Assembly: GCA_965228625.1 (NCBI GenBank)
Contig: OZ245829.1
Span: forward strand, 4,464,001-4,528,000
From: UBA2767 sp965228625
GTDB taxonomy: Bacteria; Pseudomonadota; Alphaproteobacteria; Rhizobiales; Methyloligellaceae
DNA length: 64,000 bases
Reading direction: 5' to 3'
The notes under the pieces are model-generated. The model made no database searches. It worked only from the letters and a program-made list of their open reading frames with translations, and was not told the origin of the DNA. The translations under genes and the position numbers were made by a program. Position 1 is the stretch's first letter. Every line of letters starts with the position of its first letter. Shown here piece by piece: positions 18,431 through 28,271 of this stretch.

Positions 18431-19639
18431 ATGCCAAGTTTGAAACCAGGGGGCGGCGCCCTCGATGAAGACGGTCTGCCCCGGCCCTTGTCCGCGCGCA
18501 GCAGCATCGACCCGTTCATCGTCATGGATGTGCTGCGTATGGCCAACGAGAGAACCGCCGCGGGCGACGACATCATTCACATGGAGGTGGGGCAGCCGGG
18601 CACGCCGGCCCCTGCCCGGGTCGTCGAAGCGGCACACAAGGCGCTCGACACCTTCACGCTCGGCTATACCGATGCGCTCGGGCTCCCGGAACTGCGCGAA
18701 CGCATCGCCGGGCACTACGAGAGGCAATACGGCATCAGCATTTCGCCGGCGCGCGTGGCGGTGACATCCGGATCGTCGGCGGCGTTTATTCTGGCTTTTC
18801 TCGCCATTCTCGATCCCGGCGCGCGGGTCGCAATCCCGAGCCCCGGCTATCCCTGCTACCGGCATATCCTCAAGGCGCTCGGCGCTGAGGCCGCCATCCT
18901 CGAAACCGGAGCGGACACCAGGTGGATGCCCACGGCGGACGGGCTCGCAGAGCTGCACGCGCTGACACCGCTCGACGCGCTGTTGCTGGCGAGCCCGGCG
19001 AACCCGACCGGGACGATGCTGATCGGCGACGCGCTACGCCAGCTCGCGCGGGCCTGCGAGGCGCACAAGCTCTGGTTCATTTCCGACGAGATCTATCACG
19101 GGCTCGATTTCGAGGAGCCGGCGAAGACGGCACTGTCCTGTTCCGACAACGCGATCGTCATCAACAGTTTCTCAAAGTACTTCTCGATGACCGGTTGGCG
19201 CATTGGCTGGATGGTCGTGCCCGAAGCATTGGTGCGTCCCGTGGAGAGGCTGGCGCAGAACCTGTTCATCTGCGCGCCGGCGATCTCGCAATACGCGGCC
19301 ATCGCGGCGTTCGATGCCTATGACGAACTGGAAGCCAACAAGGCCGTCTACCGGACCAATCGCGACATGCTTCTTCAGGAGCTTCCCGAAGCCGGCTTTA
19401 CCGAAATCCTGCCGGCGGACGGCGCGTTCTACCTCTATGCCGACGTCCGCAATCTGACCGACGACAGCGCCGAGCTTGCCCGGAAAATCCTCGAAGAGTG
19501 CGGTGTTGCCGTGACGCCTGGTGTCGATTTCGACGACGCGCGCGGCAAACACCATCTGCGGTTCTGTTACTCCGGAAAAACCGATCGCATACGCGAGGCC
19601 GCCCGGCGATTGCGGGACTGGTCCCGGCGCAACGTCTGA
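18431..19639 (+). CDS. Class I/II pyridoxal-phosphate aminotransferase
   Basis: 402 residues of fold-type I. Landmarks: HMEVGQPGTPAP, YTDALGLPELRERIA, GSSAAFILAF, ASPANPTGTM (substrate carboxylate binding), ISDEIYHGLDF, the PLP Lys in NSFSKYFSMTGWRIGW, and a C-terminal Arg in LRFCYSG. It is closest to the aspartate/alanine-type aminotransferase group; the amino acid used cannot be read from sequence. RBS GGAAAGG precedes ATG 18431. It is divergent from the M48 protease and converges with rne, with 57 nt between. Confidence 0.92.
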   Translation: MPSLKPGGGALDEDGLPRPLSARSSIDPFIVMDVLRMANERTAAGDDIIHMEVGQPGTPAPARVVEAAHKALDTFTLGYTDALGLPELRERIAGHYERQYGISISPARVAVTSGSSAAFILAFLAILDPGARVAIPSPGYPCYRHILKALGAEAAILETGADTRWMPTADGLAELHALTPLDALLLASPANPTGTMLIGDALRQLARACEAHKLWFISDEIYHGLDFEEPAKTALSCSDNAIVINSFSKYFSMTGWRIGWMVVPEALVRPVERLAQNLFICAPAISQYAAIAAFDAYDELEANKAVYRTNRDMLLQELPEAGFTEILPADGAFYLYADVRNLTDDSAELARKILEECGVAVTPGVDFDDARGKHHLRFCYSGKTDRIREAARRLRDWSRRNV

Positions 19640-19696
19640 GCGCGCGACCTTGCCGCCCGGGGCGGACCGGCGGTTCCGGATCAGGAAGCTACGGTT

Positions 19697-22297
19697 CTAC
19701 GCGCGACGTTGCCACCATCCCGTTCGACGCGGCGCGTCGGGCATGTCGGCTGTATCCGGTTTGCCCTCGTCGGCCGCTGGTTCGGGTGCGCCCGAATCCT
19801 TCGGTTCCGCGGCGGTCTCGGGCGCGGTCTCACCGCTCCATTCCGTGCTGCCGTTGCCTTCGCTTGCAGCCGGTTGTTCGCCCTCGGCATCGCCGGAGGC
19901 TTTGCTTTTCTCAGCCTTGGCGGACTTCTTCTTCGTCGAGCGCGACGCCCGCTTCTTCGGCTCTTCGGTTTCCGCGTCGGCCTTTTTGGAGGCCTTGTCG
20001 GAAGCCGCCCGCCGTGGTTTGCGCTTGGGCTTCTCTTCGGGTTCCGGTTCGGCCGTCACGGTCTCCGTCATGTCCGCGGCAGCCGCGACTGCCTGGCCGG
20101 TTTCGCTACTGTCGTCGTCACCGGGTTCGGCGACGACGTCTGGTCCTGCTTCCGAAGCCTCCACGGCCGGTGTTGCGCGCGACCGGCCGCCGCGCGAGCG
20201 CCGCCCGCCGCGCCGGCCCCGGCGCCGTGGACGCCGGGTGCCGTCTTCGCGTTCCTCCGCATCGCCACCGCGCGCTTCCGCGGTGTCTTCGCTCTCGCGG
20301 CGATCCGCCGAGTCGGCTTCAACGGCGGCTTCATCATGGTCGCCGCGGCCGCGCCGCCGGCGCCGACGGCGGGATTTCTTCTGCCCGGCTTCTTCCTCTT
20401 CGGCGCTGAACTGTGTCGTGTCGTCAATTTGAACGGCAGTTGCCTGCACGGCGCGCTCGGCGCTTGCAGAGGTGTCTTCCTCAACTGTGAAATTGGCGCC
20501 GTGCAGTTGGTCATTTCCGGCAACCGCGATGTTCACGCCATAGCGCGCCTCCATATCCTTGAGATGCGGGCGCTTGTGGTTGAGGATGTAAAGCGCTGCC
20601 GAGTAGCTGGACGTCGCCACCAGGTGGCGTGCGCCCTGATTGAGAAGCGTATCCTCGATGGTGCGGAGGATGTCGAGCGAGACCGACTCCGTGGAGCGAA
20701 CGATGCCCGTTCCCTGGCAAACCTCGCAACGCTCGGTGCTGCCTTCGAGCAGCCCGGCGCGAAGCCGTTGCCGCGACATTTCGAGCAATCCGAACGGGCT
20801 GATGCGGCCCACCTGAATGCGCGCGCGGTCCGATTTGAGCGCGTCCTTCAGCCGCCGCTCGACCGCCCGATTGTTCCGTCGTTCCTCCATGTCGATGAAA
20901 TCGATGACGATAAGACCGGCGAGGTCGCGCAGGCGCAGTTGGCGCGCGATCTCCTCCGCCGCCTCCTGGTTCGTCCTGAGCGCCGTATCCTCAATCGAAT
21001 GCTCGCGTGTCGATTTGCCGGAGTTGACGTCGATCGAGACAAGCGCCTCGGTCTGATTGATGACGATGTAGCCGCCGGATCTCAGCGTGACGTGGGGCAG
21101 GAATATCGCGCTCAGTTGCCGCTCGATCTGATGGCGGACGAAAATCGGCTCCGGGTCCTTGTACGGCTGAACGTTCTTCGCATGACTCGGCATCAACAGC
21201 TTCATGAAGCCCTTGGCTTCCTTGTAGGCCTCGTCGCCGGCGACAAGGACGCCGTCGATCTCCTTGCCGTAGAGGTCCCGGATGGAGCGTTTGATCAGGT
21301 TGCCCTCTTCGTAGACGAGGGTAGGGGCGGTCGACTTCAACGTCAGATCGCGGATGTTCTCCCACATGCGCAGCAGATATTCGAAGTCGCGCTTGATTTC
21401 GGCCTTCGTGCGTGACGCCCCTGCCGTCCGGATGATCAGACCCATTCCGAGCGGCACCTCGAGATCACCGGCGATCTTGCGCAAACGCTTGCGGTCGGTC
21501 GGATTGGTGATCTTGCGTGAAATGCCGCCACCGCGGGCGGTGTTCGGCATCAGCACGGTGTAGCGGCCGGCAAGCGAGATATAGGTGGTGAGCGCGGCAC
21601 CCTTGTTGCCCCGTTCTTCCTTCACCACCTGAACCAGGATGATCTGGCGGCGCTTGATGACTTCCTGGATCTTGTAGTTGCGCCGGCGGCGTGTGCGGCG
21701 GACGGGCAGCTCTTCGAGCGCGTCTTCCGATCCGACCGACTCAACGCTGGCGCCGTTGCCGTTGGCAGGTGCATCCGCGTCGGCGGTCTCGTCTTCCTCG
21801 GCAGTCGCTTCCTCGGAAACGGTCTCGCTGAGGTCGGCCGCCTCCAGAGCAATAGCCTCGCCATCCTCAGCGCCGTTGGCGGCTTCGTCGCCCGAGCCGC
21901 CCTTTTTGGCGGCCTTGGACTTTTTGGATGTCTTCTTCTTCCTTTTCGATCCCCGCGACGAGGACTGCGCATCGTCATGCGCGGCCTCTTCGGCCTGCGC
22001 CTTGATCTGCTCTTGCGCTTCTTCTTCTAGAAGCGCCTGACGGTCGGCGATCGGGATCTGATAATAGTCAGGATGAATTTCGTTGAATGCCAGGAAGCCG
22101 TGCCGATTTCCGCCGTAATCGACGAAAGCGGCCTGAAGTGACGGTTCGACACGTGTGACTTTGGCTAGATATATATTCCCTCTGAGTTGCTTCCTTGTGG
22201 CTGATTCGAAATCAAAATCCTCGAGTTTGTTGCCGCGCACCACGACGACTCGCGTCTCTTCGGGGTGTGCAGCATCGATAAGCATTTTGCTGCTCAT
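19697..22297 (-). CDS. rne: Ribonuclease E
   Basis: 866 residues, the main endonuclease of mRNA decay and rRNA/tRNA processing and the scaffold of the degradosome. The S1 domain is split by a long acidic/basic insertion (about residues 85-200, with KRKKKTSKKSK), a known alphaproteobacterial feature. Then come the 5' sensor and DNase I-like domains with catalytic Asp in LVSIDVNSGKSTREHS and IVIDFIDMEERRNN, the zinc link CEVCQGTG, and a C-terminal half rich in Arg, Glu and Ala (RRRRRRGRGDHDEAA) that would bind RNA and partners. The start at 22297 gives MSSKMLIDAAHPEETRV. A roughly 650-nt gap upstream may hold the autoregulatory leader. Confidence 0.97.
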   Translation of the reverse strand: MSSKMLIDAAHPEETRVVVVRGNKLEDFDFESATRKQLRGNIYLAKVTRVEPSLQAAFVDYGGNRHGFLAFNEIHPDYYQIPIADRQALLEEEAQEQIKAQAEEAAHDDAQSSSRGSKRKKKTSKKSKAAKKGGSGDEAANGAEDGEAIALEAADLSETVSEEATAEEDETADADAPANGNGASVESVGSEDALEELPVRRTRRRRNYKIQEVIKRRQIILVQVVKEERGNKGAALTTYISLAGRYTVLMPNTARGGGISRKITNPTDRKRLRKIAGDLEVPLGMGLIIRTAGASRTKAEIKRDFEYLLRMWENIRDLTLKSTAPTLVYEEGNLIKRSIRDLYGKEIDGVLVAGDEAYKEAKGFMKLLMPSHAKNVQPYKDPEPIFVRHQIERQLSAIFLPHVTLRSGGYIVINQTEALVSIDVNSGKSTREHSIEDTALRTNQEAAEEIARQLRLRDLAGLIVIDFIDMEERRNNRAVERRLKDALKSDRARIQVGRISPFGLLEMSRQRLRAGLLEGSTERCEVCQGTGIVRSTESVSLDILRTIEDTLLNQGARHLVATSSYSAALYILNHKRPHLKDMEARYGVNIAVAGNDQLHGANFTVEEDTSASAERAVQATAVQIDDTTQFSAEEEEAGQKKSRRRRRRRGRGDHDEAAVEADSADRRESEDTAEARGGDAEEREDGTRRPRRRGRRGGRRSRGGRSRATPAVEASEAGPDVVAEPGDDDSSETGQAVAAAADMTETVTAEPEPEEKPKRKPRRAASDKASKKADAETEEPKKRASRSTKKKSAKAEKSKASGDAEGEQPAASEGNGSTEWSGETAPETAAEPKDSGAPEPAADEGKPDTADMPDAPRRTGWWQRRA

Positions 22298-22987
22298 AAT
22301 TTGCAAGCTCCGGCACACGGACGCGGCCAACGTCAACTGCGGGCGGGCTCTCGTGCCCAGCCCATGCCTGGCGTCCATGTGCGATGTTCTCGGGGGTTCC
22401 AGCTAACCTCTGTGCGAAGGCGCTGTCGCGGCCTCCACCCGGCAAGTCGACAAGATGTGCGGCGGCATGGTGTGCCGCACCGGAAATTGCGAGTGCCGAA
22501 GGTATGTTGGAACCGGTTACTGTCATATTCCTTTACCGGCCGAAGCCGGGTATTGGATTTGCCGCAGATACGGCCTCAAAAACATGCAAGTTCATGCGCC
22601 CGCGCGCCTTGCACCATTAAACGCGCTCCCACCTTCAATATCCTCAAGAAAAAGGGCGGGAGCGTGAAACTCTCGATTACAAGATGTATTCGGATTTACA
22701 TGCCTCACGATGATCATGTGGAGGTTCATGAGCACACTTTCAATCCTGGATCATCTTGGTTGCGCCCGATTCTGCCCTTAGGAACCCACATGTTAGTCCG
22801 GGCGTCACCGTGCGAGATTTCCTTGTAAGGGGTGAGTGGCGGACTTGGCAAGAGCCGACCGCACCGGTGTTTGTCAATTCACAGTATTGAATTAACGGAT
22901 TGCCTCTAGCATGGTGCCAAAGATATCCAGGCGGACGATTCGGCGCTGGTGTCTGCAAAGGCCGAGTCCCGTTCAGACTGTATCTCG
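22298..22987. other. Long intergenic region between divergent rne and amidase genes
   Basis: No gene seen in about 690 bp. It holds hairpins CCGGC-CGAA-GCCGG (22536-22549) and CGCTCCC/GGGAGCG (22624-22664), and on the plus strand GGAAC-N17-CGTC at 22781-22806, close to the EcfG promoter consensus and pointing to the amidase gene. rne genes commonly have long structured leaders through which RNase E limits its own mRNA; that would fit the minus-strand part, by inference. Confidence 0.4.
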
Positions 22988-24286
22988 ATGGATCGCGAAC
23001 AGGGCCGTATGTTTGTTGGCGCACCAATTGGACGCTTGAGCGTAAAGCGCGTAACGGCGATCGCTTTTGCGATCCTGGCGAGCATCTTTCATGCCACCCT
23101 GTTCCTTGATGCGCGTGACGCGGTCGCGGCTGAACCGGTGGCGAAAGACGCGCGGCTGGGCGGTGATGCCAACCGGACGCGTTTCGTCACGGTGCTCTCG
23201 AAAAATGCCAAATTCGGAGTTCGCACCCTCGCCGATCCCTATCGAGTCGTCATCGATTTGTCCGACGTGAAACTGAACTTTCCTGCCGGACGGGGCAAGA
23301 AGGGCCGGGGGCTGGTCAAGGGCTTCCGGTACGGTCGTGTCGAACCGTTCGGCGTGCGCATCATTCTCGATGTCACGTCTCCGGTGCTCGTGGACAAGTC
23401 ATCGATATGGCCCGCGTCCAACGGGCAACCGCCTCGACTGGTTGTCGAACTCGTCAAGACCGACAGGAAGACATTCGTGGCCAAGCAGGCCGAGCGCCGC
23501 AAAAAGCTTGCCGCGAAACGCCCGCGCAGCCAGGCGAGCGGGCCGCCCTTGCCGAACCCCAAACGCCGCAAGTCGGCAAGCTCCAAACGCATCATCGTGA
23601 TCGATCCCGGGCATGGCGGTATCGACCCCGGCGCCGTCGCCAGGTCCGGCCTCAAGGAAAAGGACGTTGTGCTCAAGTTCTCCAAAACGCTGAAGCGCAA
23701 GCTCGAGGCCTCGGGCCGCTACAAGGTGCTCATGACCCGGTCGCAGGACACGTATATCTCGTTGCGCAAGCGGGTGGAGTTCGGGCGGCAGAACGGAGCA
23801 GATCTGTTCATCTCGGTGCATGCTGACGCGATACCTGGGCGAAACGCGAGAAGGGTCACGGGCGCCGGGGTCTACACGCTGTCGGAAGATGCATCGGACG
23901 CGGAAGCCAAGGCCCTTGCCGCGAAAGAGAACCGTGCGGACATCATTGCAGGTGTGGAATTGCCGCCGGAGTCGAACGATGTCACCAACATTCTGATCGA
24001 TCTGGCACAACGGGAAACCAAGAACCTCTCGATCAATTTCGCCGATACGCTGCTGGACGGAATCTCCGCCAAGACCAACATCCGCAAGAAGGCGCGGAGG
24101 TTCGCCGGCTTTCGCGTCCTCAAGGCGCCCGACGTGCCGTCCGTTCTGCTCGAACTCGGGTTCATTACCAACCCCAGTGACGTGAAACGGTTGACCTCTT
24201 CGACCTGGCGCAGCGGCGTGGCGACGGCGGTTGCAAAAGCGGTGGATACCTATTTCGCCAGGCAGATGGCGCGCAAGCCGTTTTAA
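22988..24286 (+). CDS. amiC: N-acetylmuramoyl-L-alanine amidase with AMIN domain (AmiC type)
   Basis: 432 residues. N-terminal export signal (TAIAFAILASIFHATLFL), an AMIN domain (FVTVLSKNAKFGVRTLADPYRVVIDL...) that targets the enzyme to the septum, a Lys/Arg-rich linker, and an Amidase_3 catalytic domain: IVIDPGHGGIDPGA with the first zinc ligands, then DLFISVHADA, and VLLELGFITNP with the catalytic Glu. It cleaves stem peptides off septal peptidoglycan for daughter-cell separation. The start is uncertain (22988 or 23009, neither with a strong RBS). PBP1A follows on the same strand. Confidence 0.95.
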   Translation: MDREQGRMFVGAPIGRLSVKRVTAIAFAILASIFHATLFLDARDAVAAEPVAKDARLGGDANRTRFVTVLSKNAKFGVRTLADPYRVVIDLSDVKLNFPAGRGKKGRGLVKGFRYGRVEPFGVRIILDVTSPVLVDKSSIWPASNGQPPRLVVELVKTDRKTFVAKQAERRKKLAAKRPRSQASGPPLPNPKRRKSASSKRIIVIDPGHGGIDPGAVARSGLKEKDVVLKFSKTLKRKLEASGRYKVLMTRSQDTYISLRKRVEFGRQNGADLFISVHADAIPGRNARRVTGAGVYTLSEDASDAEAKALAAKENRADIIAGVELPPESNDVTNILIDLAQRETKNLSINFADTLLDGISAKTNIRKKARRFAGFRVLKAPDVPSVLLELGFITNPSDVKRLTSSTWRSGVATAVAKAVDTYFARQMARKPF

Positions 24287-24374
24287 CTGTTTGATATAAT
24301 TCGAAAAACCGGGAAACGGGCCAACCGACGAGCGGTTGAAGGAACATTTGTGAAAATGCCGGTGTACAATCGAT

Positions 24375-24399
24375 TTGTCGCCATAATCCTTGCTAGGGT
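24375..24399 (+). promoter_or_regulatory. Candidate promoter for the PBP1A gene
   Basis: TTGTCGC, 10 bases, GCTAGGGT, resembling the alphaproteobacterial pattern TTGACGS-N10-14-GCTANAWC. About 98 nt before the start codon. Confidence 0.35.
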
Positions 24400-24446
24400 T
24401 GCCATTAAGGTGGCGTCGCAATAGGAAGTGGTGACTTAAGCGTACG

Positions 24447-24470
24447 AGACGGCGCGTCGCCGTCTGTTTT
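24447..24470 (+). terminator. Terminator-like hairpin 27 nt before the PBP1A start
   Basis: Perfect eight-pair stem AGACGGCG / CGCCGTCT, loop CGT, then GTTTT. It may end the amidase transcript, or act inside the PBP1A leader if the candidate promoter at 24375 is used. Confidence 0.55.
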
Positions 24471-24496
24471 GACACAGCGAGACGAAACGGACGCTC

Positions 24497-26989
24497 ATGG
24501 ACATAACCGCCCCGATAAAACCGCCGGAGGAGAAGCCGCGTCGGCGGCGCCGTAACCCGGTTCTTCGTTTGATAGGGTATTTGTTCGCCGTCGGCATGAT
24601 CCTGTTCGTTGCCGCCTCGGCGGCGGTGGCATTCCTCCTGTGGAATGTTTCCAAGGACCTGCCGGACTACGAGGTACTGGCGAAGTACGAGCCGCCGGTG
24701 ATGACCCGCGTTCATGCCAGCGACGGCAGTCTCATCGCCGAGTACGCCACCGAGCGGCGTATCTATGTTCCGATCAACGCCATACCGGAAAAACTCATTC
24801 AGGCGTTCATGGCGGCGGAAGACAAGAACTTCTTTCAGCATGGCGGTATCGACTTCCAGGGCATCGCCCGGGCGGCGATAACCAATGTCAACAATATCAA
24901 GAGCGGGCGGCGGCTGGTCGGCGCGTCGACCATCACCCAGCAGGTCGCGAAGAACTTCCTGCTGACGAGCGACGTGACGTTCGAACGCAAGATCAAGGAA
25001 GCCATTCTGGCAATCCGCATCGAACGCGCCTTCACCAAGGAGCAGATCCTCGAACTCTATCTGAACGAGATTTTCCTGGGTCTGAAATCCTACGGTGTGG
25101 CAGCCGCGGGCCTCAACTATTGGGGCAAGGCGCTCAACGAACTGAACCTCTCGGATGTCGCCTATCTTGCAGCCTTGCCGAAGGCGCCGAACAACTATCA
25201 CCCGTTCCGCAAAACGGAACGGGCGCTGGGCCGGCGCAACTGGGTGATCGATCGCATGGTCGAGAACGGCTACGTCACCGAGGAGGAGGCCGAGGCTGCG
25301 AAGGCGCAGCCCCTCAATGTGAATCCGCGGCCGCTCGGCGCGCACATATTCGCGGCGGAGTTCTTCGCCGAAGAGGTGCGCCGCGAGCTCGAGAACACCT
25401 ATGGACGCGACAAGCTCTACGGCGGTGGCCTCTCGGTCCGTGCGACGCTCGACCCCGTCATGCAACGCCAGGCCCGCAAGGCGCTGGTGAAAGGCCTCGT
25501 CCGTTATGACAGGCGCCACGGTTGGCGCGGGCCGGTTCAGACGATCGATCCGGCAGGCGACTGGGGTGAGACGCTGAGCAAGATCAAGATTCCGAGCGAC
25601 ATCGGAGATTGGCGGCTTTCGGTGGTGCTCAAGGTCGAGGGCGGTAAGGTTACCGTCGGATTGCGCCCGAACAGGCTCCCGTCCGGAAAGATCGAAGAGA
25701 AGCGCGAAGGCGGCATCGTCACCTACGAGAACCTCAAGTGGATTCGTCCGAGGAACAAGAAGGCGCCCTTGAAAGTAGGCGACGTGGTCTATGTGGCGCC
25801 CGCTGTCGACAAGGAGGGCGCGACAGTTGCCGGACAATGGCAGCTCATGCAAATACCCGCCGTCGAGGGCGCGCTGGTTGCCATGGATCCTCATACGGGG
25901 CGCGTATTGGCAATTGTGGGCGGATTCAGCTTCAACACGAGCGAGTTCGACCGCGCAACACAGGCGCAAAGGCAGCCCGGTTCGTCGTTCAAGCCGATCG
26001 TCTATGCGGCCGCGCTGGACAACGGTTATACGCCGGCGAGCGTGGTGCTCGACGCTCCCTTCTGCCTCGAGGCCGCGCGCGGTCGTCCGAGATGGTGCCC
26101 GGAGAACTACTCGAAGAAGTTCTACGGTCCGTCGACATTGCGGCTCGGCATCGAGAAGTCGCGGAACCTGATGACCGTTCGTCTCGCGCAGGATCTCGGC
26201 ATGCCGCTCATTGCCGAATATGCGCGCCGGTTCGGGGTTTACGACAACCTCCTGCCGGTCCTGCCGATGGCGCTCGGCGCCGGCGAGACCACGCTGATGA
26301 AGATGATCTCGGCCTATTCGGTGTTCGCAAATGGTGGCAAGAAGGTCACGGCGACCTTCATCGACCGGATCCAGGATCGCTACGGGCGGACGATCTGGCG
26401 CCACGACACGCGCGACTGTCCTGAATGCAGAACGCGCGGTTGGGACAGTCAGGAAGAGCCTGTCCTGAACGACGATCGCACGCAGATCATCGATCCGCAT
26501 ACGGCCTATCAGGTCACGTCCATGATGGAAGGCGTCGTCCAGCGCGGGACGGCGACGCGCATCAAGGCGGTTGGCAAGCCGATGGCCGGAAAGACGGGGA
26601 CCACCAACGACTACAAGGATGCATGGTTCGTCGGCTTCGGCCCCGACCTCGCGGTCGGTGTCTTCATCGGTTTTGACCAGCCGAGACGAATGGGCAGGGA
26701 CGCGACCGGCGGTGGTGTGGCCGCGCCGGTGTTCCGCGACTTCATGATTGATGCCCTAAAGGCGCAGCCGGCGATTCCGTTCCGTATTCCTCCGGGCCTG
26801 CAACTCGTGCAGATCAACCGGTCAACGGGCTTCCGGTCCGCGGGAAGCGATCCGAGAGCGATCCTCGAGGCGTTCAAGCCGGGCACGGAGCCGCCGCGCT
26901 TCGTGCGTGCGCCGGCGCCGCCTGTTCCGGCCCGCGACGGCGGAGGAGGTGGCTGGTTCACGCGGCCGTCTCCCGGCGGGCTGTACTAG
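24497..26989 (+). CDS. mrcA: Bifunctional penicillin-binding protein 1A (glycosyltransferase/transpeptidase)
   Basis: 830 residues. Basic cytoplasmic start (KPRRRRRNP), one membrane segment, GT51 glycosyltransferase domain with AAEDKNFFQHGGIDFQGIAR and STITQQVAKNF, an OB-like insertion (about 380-450), and a transpeptidase domain with SSFK near residue 496 (QPGSSFKPIVYAAAL), the SxN region (EKSRNLM) and KTGTT near 698. It polymerises and cross-links peptidoglycan in the periplasm. Length and order are those of class A PBP1A. A Pro/Gly-rich tail ends the protein. prfB follows about 100 nt downstream. Confidence 0.97.
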   Translation: MDITAPIKPPEEKPRRRRRNPVLRLIGYLFAVGMILFVAASAAVAFLLWNVSKDLPDYEVLAKYEPPVMTRVHASDGSLIAEYATERRIYVPINAIPEKLIQAFMAAEDKNFFQHGGIDFQGIARAAITNVNNIKSGRRLVGASTITQQVAKNFLLTSDVTFERKIKEAILAIRIERAFTKEQILELYLNEIFLGLKSYGVAAAGLNYWGKALNELNLSDVAYLAALPKAPNNYHPFRKTERALGRRNWVIDRMVENGYVTEEEAEAAKAQPLNVNPRPLGAHIFAAEFFAEEVRRELENTYGRDKLYGGGLSVRATLDPVMQRQARKALVKGLVRYDRRHGWRGPVQTIDPAGDWGETLSKIKIPSDIGDWRLSVVLKVEGGKVTVGLRPNRLPSGKIEEKREGGIVTYENLKWIRPRNKKAPLKVGDVVYVAPAVDKEGATVAGQWQLMQIPAVEGALVAMDPHTGRVLAIVGGFSFNTSEFDRATQAQRQPGSSFKPIVYAAALDNGYTPASVVLDAPFCLEAARGRPRWCPENYSKKFYGPSTLRLGIEKSRNLMTVRLAQDLGMPLIAEYARRFGVYDNLLPVLPMALGAGETTLMKMISAYSVFANGGKKVTATFIDRIQDRYGRTIWRHDTRDCPECRTRGWDSQEEPVLNDDRTQIIDPHTAYQVTSMMEGVVQRGTATRIKAVGKPMAGKTGTTNDYKDAWFVGFGPDLAVGVFIGFDQPRRMGRDATGGGVAAPVFRDFMIDALKAQPAIPFRIPPGLQLVQINRSTGFRSAGSDPRAILEAFKPGTEPPRFVRAPAPPVPARDGGGGGWFTRPSPGGLY

Positions 26990-27088
26990 CTCAAGACCCC
27001 CGTTTCAGCGGATTGGCTTCTCTGCATTTCGGTACGCACGTTGCGCCGAGACGCGATCCGACTGTCGAGACAGAACACAGGCGATATC

Positions 27089-28220
27089 ATGCGCGCGGAA
27101 ACCCAGACAATCGTCGATCAAATAAAGCAGTCGCTGGACCTGCTGAGGAGGCATCTTTGACCCCGATCGGGCGCGGGATCAACTGGCGGAACTGAACCAG
27201 AAGGCTGAGGATCCGAACTTCTGGAACGATACCGGGGAAGCGCAGAAGATCATGCGCCAGCGGCAGGGCCTGGAAGATGCGTTGTCGAGTTTCGACCGGC
27301 TTGCCCAGGAGCTCGAAGACAATGTGCAGCTTATCGAGCTCGGTGAGTCCGAAAACGATGCGGAGGTGATCGCCGAGGCCGAAACGTCCCTGGAAAAGCT
27401 CCACAAGGAAGCACAAAAGAAAGAAGTCGAAACGCTTCTTTCCGGCGAGGCCGACGCCAATGACTGTTACGTGGAGATCCACGCCGGCGCCGGTGGAACC
27501 GAGAGCCAGGACTGGGCGCAGATGCTCATGCGCATGTACATGCGCTGGGCCGAAAGCCGCGGATACAAATGCACCCTGATCGGCTCAAGCCCGGGCGAGG
27601 AAGCCGGGATCAAGTCGGCGACGTTGCTGATCGAGGGCCGTAATGGCTATGGCTGGGCGAAGACGGAGTCCGGTGTGCACCGGCTCGTCAGGATTTCTCC
27701 CTTCGACTCCAACGCGCGCCGGCATACGAGTTTCGCGTCTGTATGGGTGTTTCCGGTCATCGATCAGTCGATCGACATCGAGATCGAGGACAAGGACGTA
27801 CGCATCGACACCTACCGCGCGAGCGGAGCCGGAGGGCAGCACGTCAACACGACCGACAGCGCCGTGCGCATTACGCATCTGCCGACCGGCATTGTCGTCC
27901 AGTGTCAGAATGAACGTTCGCAGCACAAGAACCGCGCGACCGCATGGGATATGCTGCGCGCCCGCCTTTACGAGGCGGAGCTTCAACGGCGCGAGGAAGA
28001 GGCGCAGGCGCAGGCGGCCGCGAAAACGGATATCGGCTGGGGACATCAGATCCGGTCCTACGTCCTGCAGCCCTATCAGATGGTGAAGGATCTGCGCACG
28101 GGCGTCGAGAGCTCCAACCCGACTGCCGTTCTTGACGGCGACATCGACGCCTTCATCGAGGCGGCCCTCGCGCAACGCGTTCACGGCGGCGAGGGCGCAG
28201 ACGTCAAGGATCTTGATTAG
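27089..28220 (+). CDS. prfB: Peptide chain release factor 2, expressed by programmed +1 frameshift
   Basis: 376 residues after frameshift: 27089-27157, skip T at 27158, then 27159-28220. Zero-frame codons 1-23 end in CTT followed by in-frame TGA; shifting +1 reads GAC and continues DPDRARDQLAELNQKAEDPNFWND. RF2 recognises UGA and UAA. The codon-recognition region is RISPFDSNARRHTSFAS (the SPF motif) and the hydrolysis motif GGQ is in GAGGQHVNTTDSAVR. An annotation that starts at the internal ATG 27252 would miss 54 N-terminal residues. A start with no strong RBS at 27089 is chosen because it gives the usual N-terminus (QIKQSLDLLRRHL). Confidence 0.96.
27146..27161 (+). promoter_or_regulatory. 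RF2 programmed frameshift signal
   Basis: AGGAGG, CAT, then CTT TGA C. The Shine-Dalgarno-like AGGAGG sits three bases before the slippery CTT, as in the E. coli prfB site. Low RF2 lets the ribosome shift, giving autoregulation. Confidence 0.95.
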
Positions 28221-28271
28221 GCGGCGCTCGTGCGAATCACTGAGCGGCCGGCCGTTCCCGGGCGCCGGGGC

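Noticed and set aside
19709..21415. 568-codon plus-strand frame
   Set aside because: Antisense to rne; composition mirrors the Arg/Glu-rich tail of RNase E.
23399..26500. 1033-codon open frame on the minus strand
   Set aside because: It is antisense to the amidase and PBP1A genes, which have clear family motifs; the translation has no recognisable domain and reads as a GC-rich shadow.
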